From positions 1 through 7,417 of the forward strand of contig CAKUJT010000113.1 of NCBI GenBank assembly GCA_934661765.1: a stretch of DNA of 7,417 nt, read 5' to 3'. This document shows positions 6,622 through 7,417 of this stretch, in pieces. A model generated the notes under the pieces. It did no database searches. It worked only from the letters and a program-made list of their open reading frames with translations, and was not told the origin of the DNA. This DNA comes from an uncultured Senegalimassilia sp. GTDB lineage: Bacteria; Actinomycetota; Coriobacteriia; Coriobacteriales; Eggerthellaceae. Positions within the stretch are counted from its first letter, which is position 1. Every line of letters begins with the position of its first letter. A program made the position numbers and the translations under genes.

Positions 6622-7417
6622 TTACCGTTTTTGATACAACATTGCAATATCATATACACTTATTTTTTGAATATATCCTTTATGCTTATTTCTTACAACA
6701 GTAAGCGCTTCATCCAAAGCTTTTTGTCTTTCATCATTATGAGCCTTGTTGGCTGGAGTCCTATAAATAGATGTAGTTTTAGGAATACATGTAAAATCCG
6801 TATACATTGAGTATCTAACCCACAAATCCCAATCTTCTAATGCATCTAAAGTTTCATCTAACCCACCATACTGATCAAACAATGACTTTTCAAACATAAT
6901 AGCCTGTATAGGAATATAGTTATGGTGGCATAGCATAATCTTGTCAAACTCCTGTTTATGTGTTCCAAGATAATTTTTAATTGAATATTTATATGGGTCC
7001 TTACTGAGCACTTCAATTGGCGTCTCAAAGGCAAATGTATATGCTGCTTTATTGTTTCCTTTTACCAAATTGGAAACTAGAACTTCTACATGATCTGCGT
7101 AAAACAAATCATCATCATCCAAGAAATTTAAATACTTCCCCGTGGCCTTTTTCATTGCCAAATTTCCAGCCTTTGAGCGTCCTGCCTTCTCACCTGTAGC
7201 AAAGTATATGATGTTCAAGTCTGAAAACTCTTTTCTGATCATTTCTCCTGCACATTCTTTTCCATCTTCAACTACAACTATTTCTAAATTCGAGTATGTT
7301 TGATTTCTAAGGCTCTTTAATGTTTCTCTAAGAACAGAAGGCCTTCCGCATGTCCTGACTATAATCGAAACCTTTGGTGTTTCTGCTGGAAATTCATTTT
7401 TATAGTATCCTCCATCC
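6622..7417 (-). CDS. Family 2 glycosyltransferase, GT-A fold (N-terminus cut by window edge)
   Basis: The frame is open from the right edge to a TAA stop and gives 264 visible residues; the true start lies outside the window. An apparent ATG at 7242 is internal, because the GT-A core begins upstream of it: PKVSIIVRT (visible residues 14-22) and LEIVVVEDG (44-52). Next come the metal-binding DXD region NFLDDDDLF (97-105) and the acceptor-side motif LEDWDLWVR (193-201). These support a cytoplasmic, nucleotide-sugar-dependent GT2 enzyme. No membrane helix is visible, so it probably extends a lipid-linked polysaccharide; sugar and acceptor cannot be told. The 12 or more residues before the first strand suggest a longer N-terminal part, possibly another domain. 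Sampled lines run near 30% GC against about 40% in the downstream genes. The frame stays open for 28 codons beyond the TAA, so the C-terminus may be shortened. Confidence 0.9.
   Translation of the reverse strand, partial: DGGYYKNEFPAETPKVSIIVRTCGRPSVLRETLKSLRNQTYSNLEIVVVEDGKECAGEMIRKEFSDLNIIYFATGEKAGRSKAGNLAMKKATGKYLNFLDDDDLFYADHVEVLVSNLVKGNNKAAYTFAFETPIEVLSKDPYKYSIKNYLGTHKQEFDKIMLCHHNYIPIQAIMFEKSLFDQYGGLDETLDALEDWDLWVRYSMYTDFTCIPKTTSIYRTPANKAHNDERQKALDEALTVVRNKHKGYIQKISVYDIAMLYQKR

Noticed and set aside
6604..6640. Promoter with -10-like CATAAT at 6618-6613
   Set aside because: No acceptable -35 hexamer is found 16-18 bases upstream, and AT-rich DNA gives such matches by chance.

Overview
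The window reads as part of a cell-envelope polysaccharide or glycan-decoration locus from a low-GC Gram-positive, most likely a gut-type Clostridia (Lachnospiraceae-like). The basis is the AT-rich composition (about 40% GC by eye over most of the window), strong GGAGG-type ribosome binding sites, and the protein families present. The taxonomy is an inference; no rRNA or marker gene is present.

Every supported gene lies on the minus strand, so transcription runs from the right edge to the left edge. In that order: (1) a family 2 glycosyltransferase cut by the right edge (6622-7417); (2) an FdtA/QdtA-type cupin sugar ketoisomerase (6075-6512); (3) a polyprenyl-phosphate glycosyltransferase with two C-terminal membrane helices (5128-6078); (4) a DegT/DnrJ/EryC1/StrS PLP sugar aminotransferase (4025-5128); (5) a GNAT acetyltransferase (3468-4028); (6) a membrane acyltransferase-3 gene split by a one-base frameshift (2345-3446); (7) a GtrA-family small membrane protein (1814-2323); (8) a large YfhO-like multi-pass membrane protein cut by the left edge (1-1778). 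Genes 2 to 5 overlap by 1 to 4 bases at each junction and the rest are 15 to 109 bases apart, so this looks like one operon. No transposon, tRNA, rRNA, CRISPR array or convincing terminator was seen. No gene-free stretch exceeds 109 bases.

The genes suggest one pathway. Ketoisomerase, aminotransferase and acetyltransferase are the set that turns a nucleotide-linked 4-keto-6-deoxyhexose into a 3-acylamino-3,6-dideoxyhexose (Fuc3NAc or Qui3NAc type). The embedded GT2 would load that sugar onto undecaprenyl phosphate, the GtrA-like protein would help flip it, and the YfhO-like GT-C protein would transfer it outside the membrane to a wall polymer. This matches the three-component glycosylation arrangement (CsbB/GtcA/YfhO-like and GtrABC-like). 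The unusual point is that the enzymes making a dedicated amino sugar are interleaved with the transfer machinery. The precursor genes rmlA and rmlB are not in the window.

Two details qualify this. The acyltransferase-3 gene is not a single open frame as sequenced, and the ketoisomerase has Asn where the characterised enzymes have the second His of their HxH motif.
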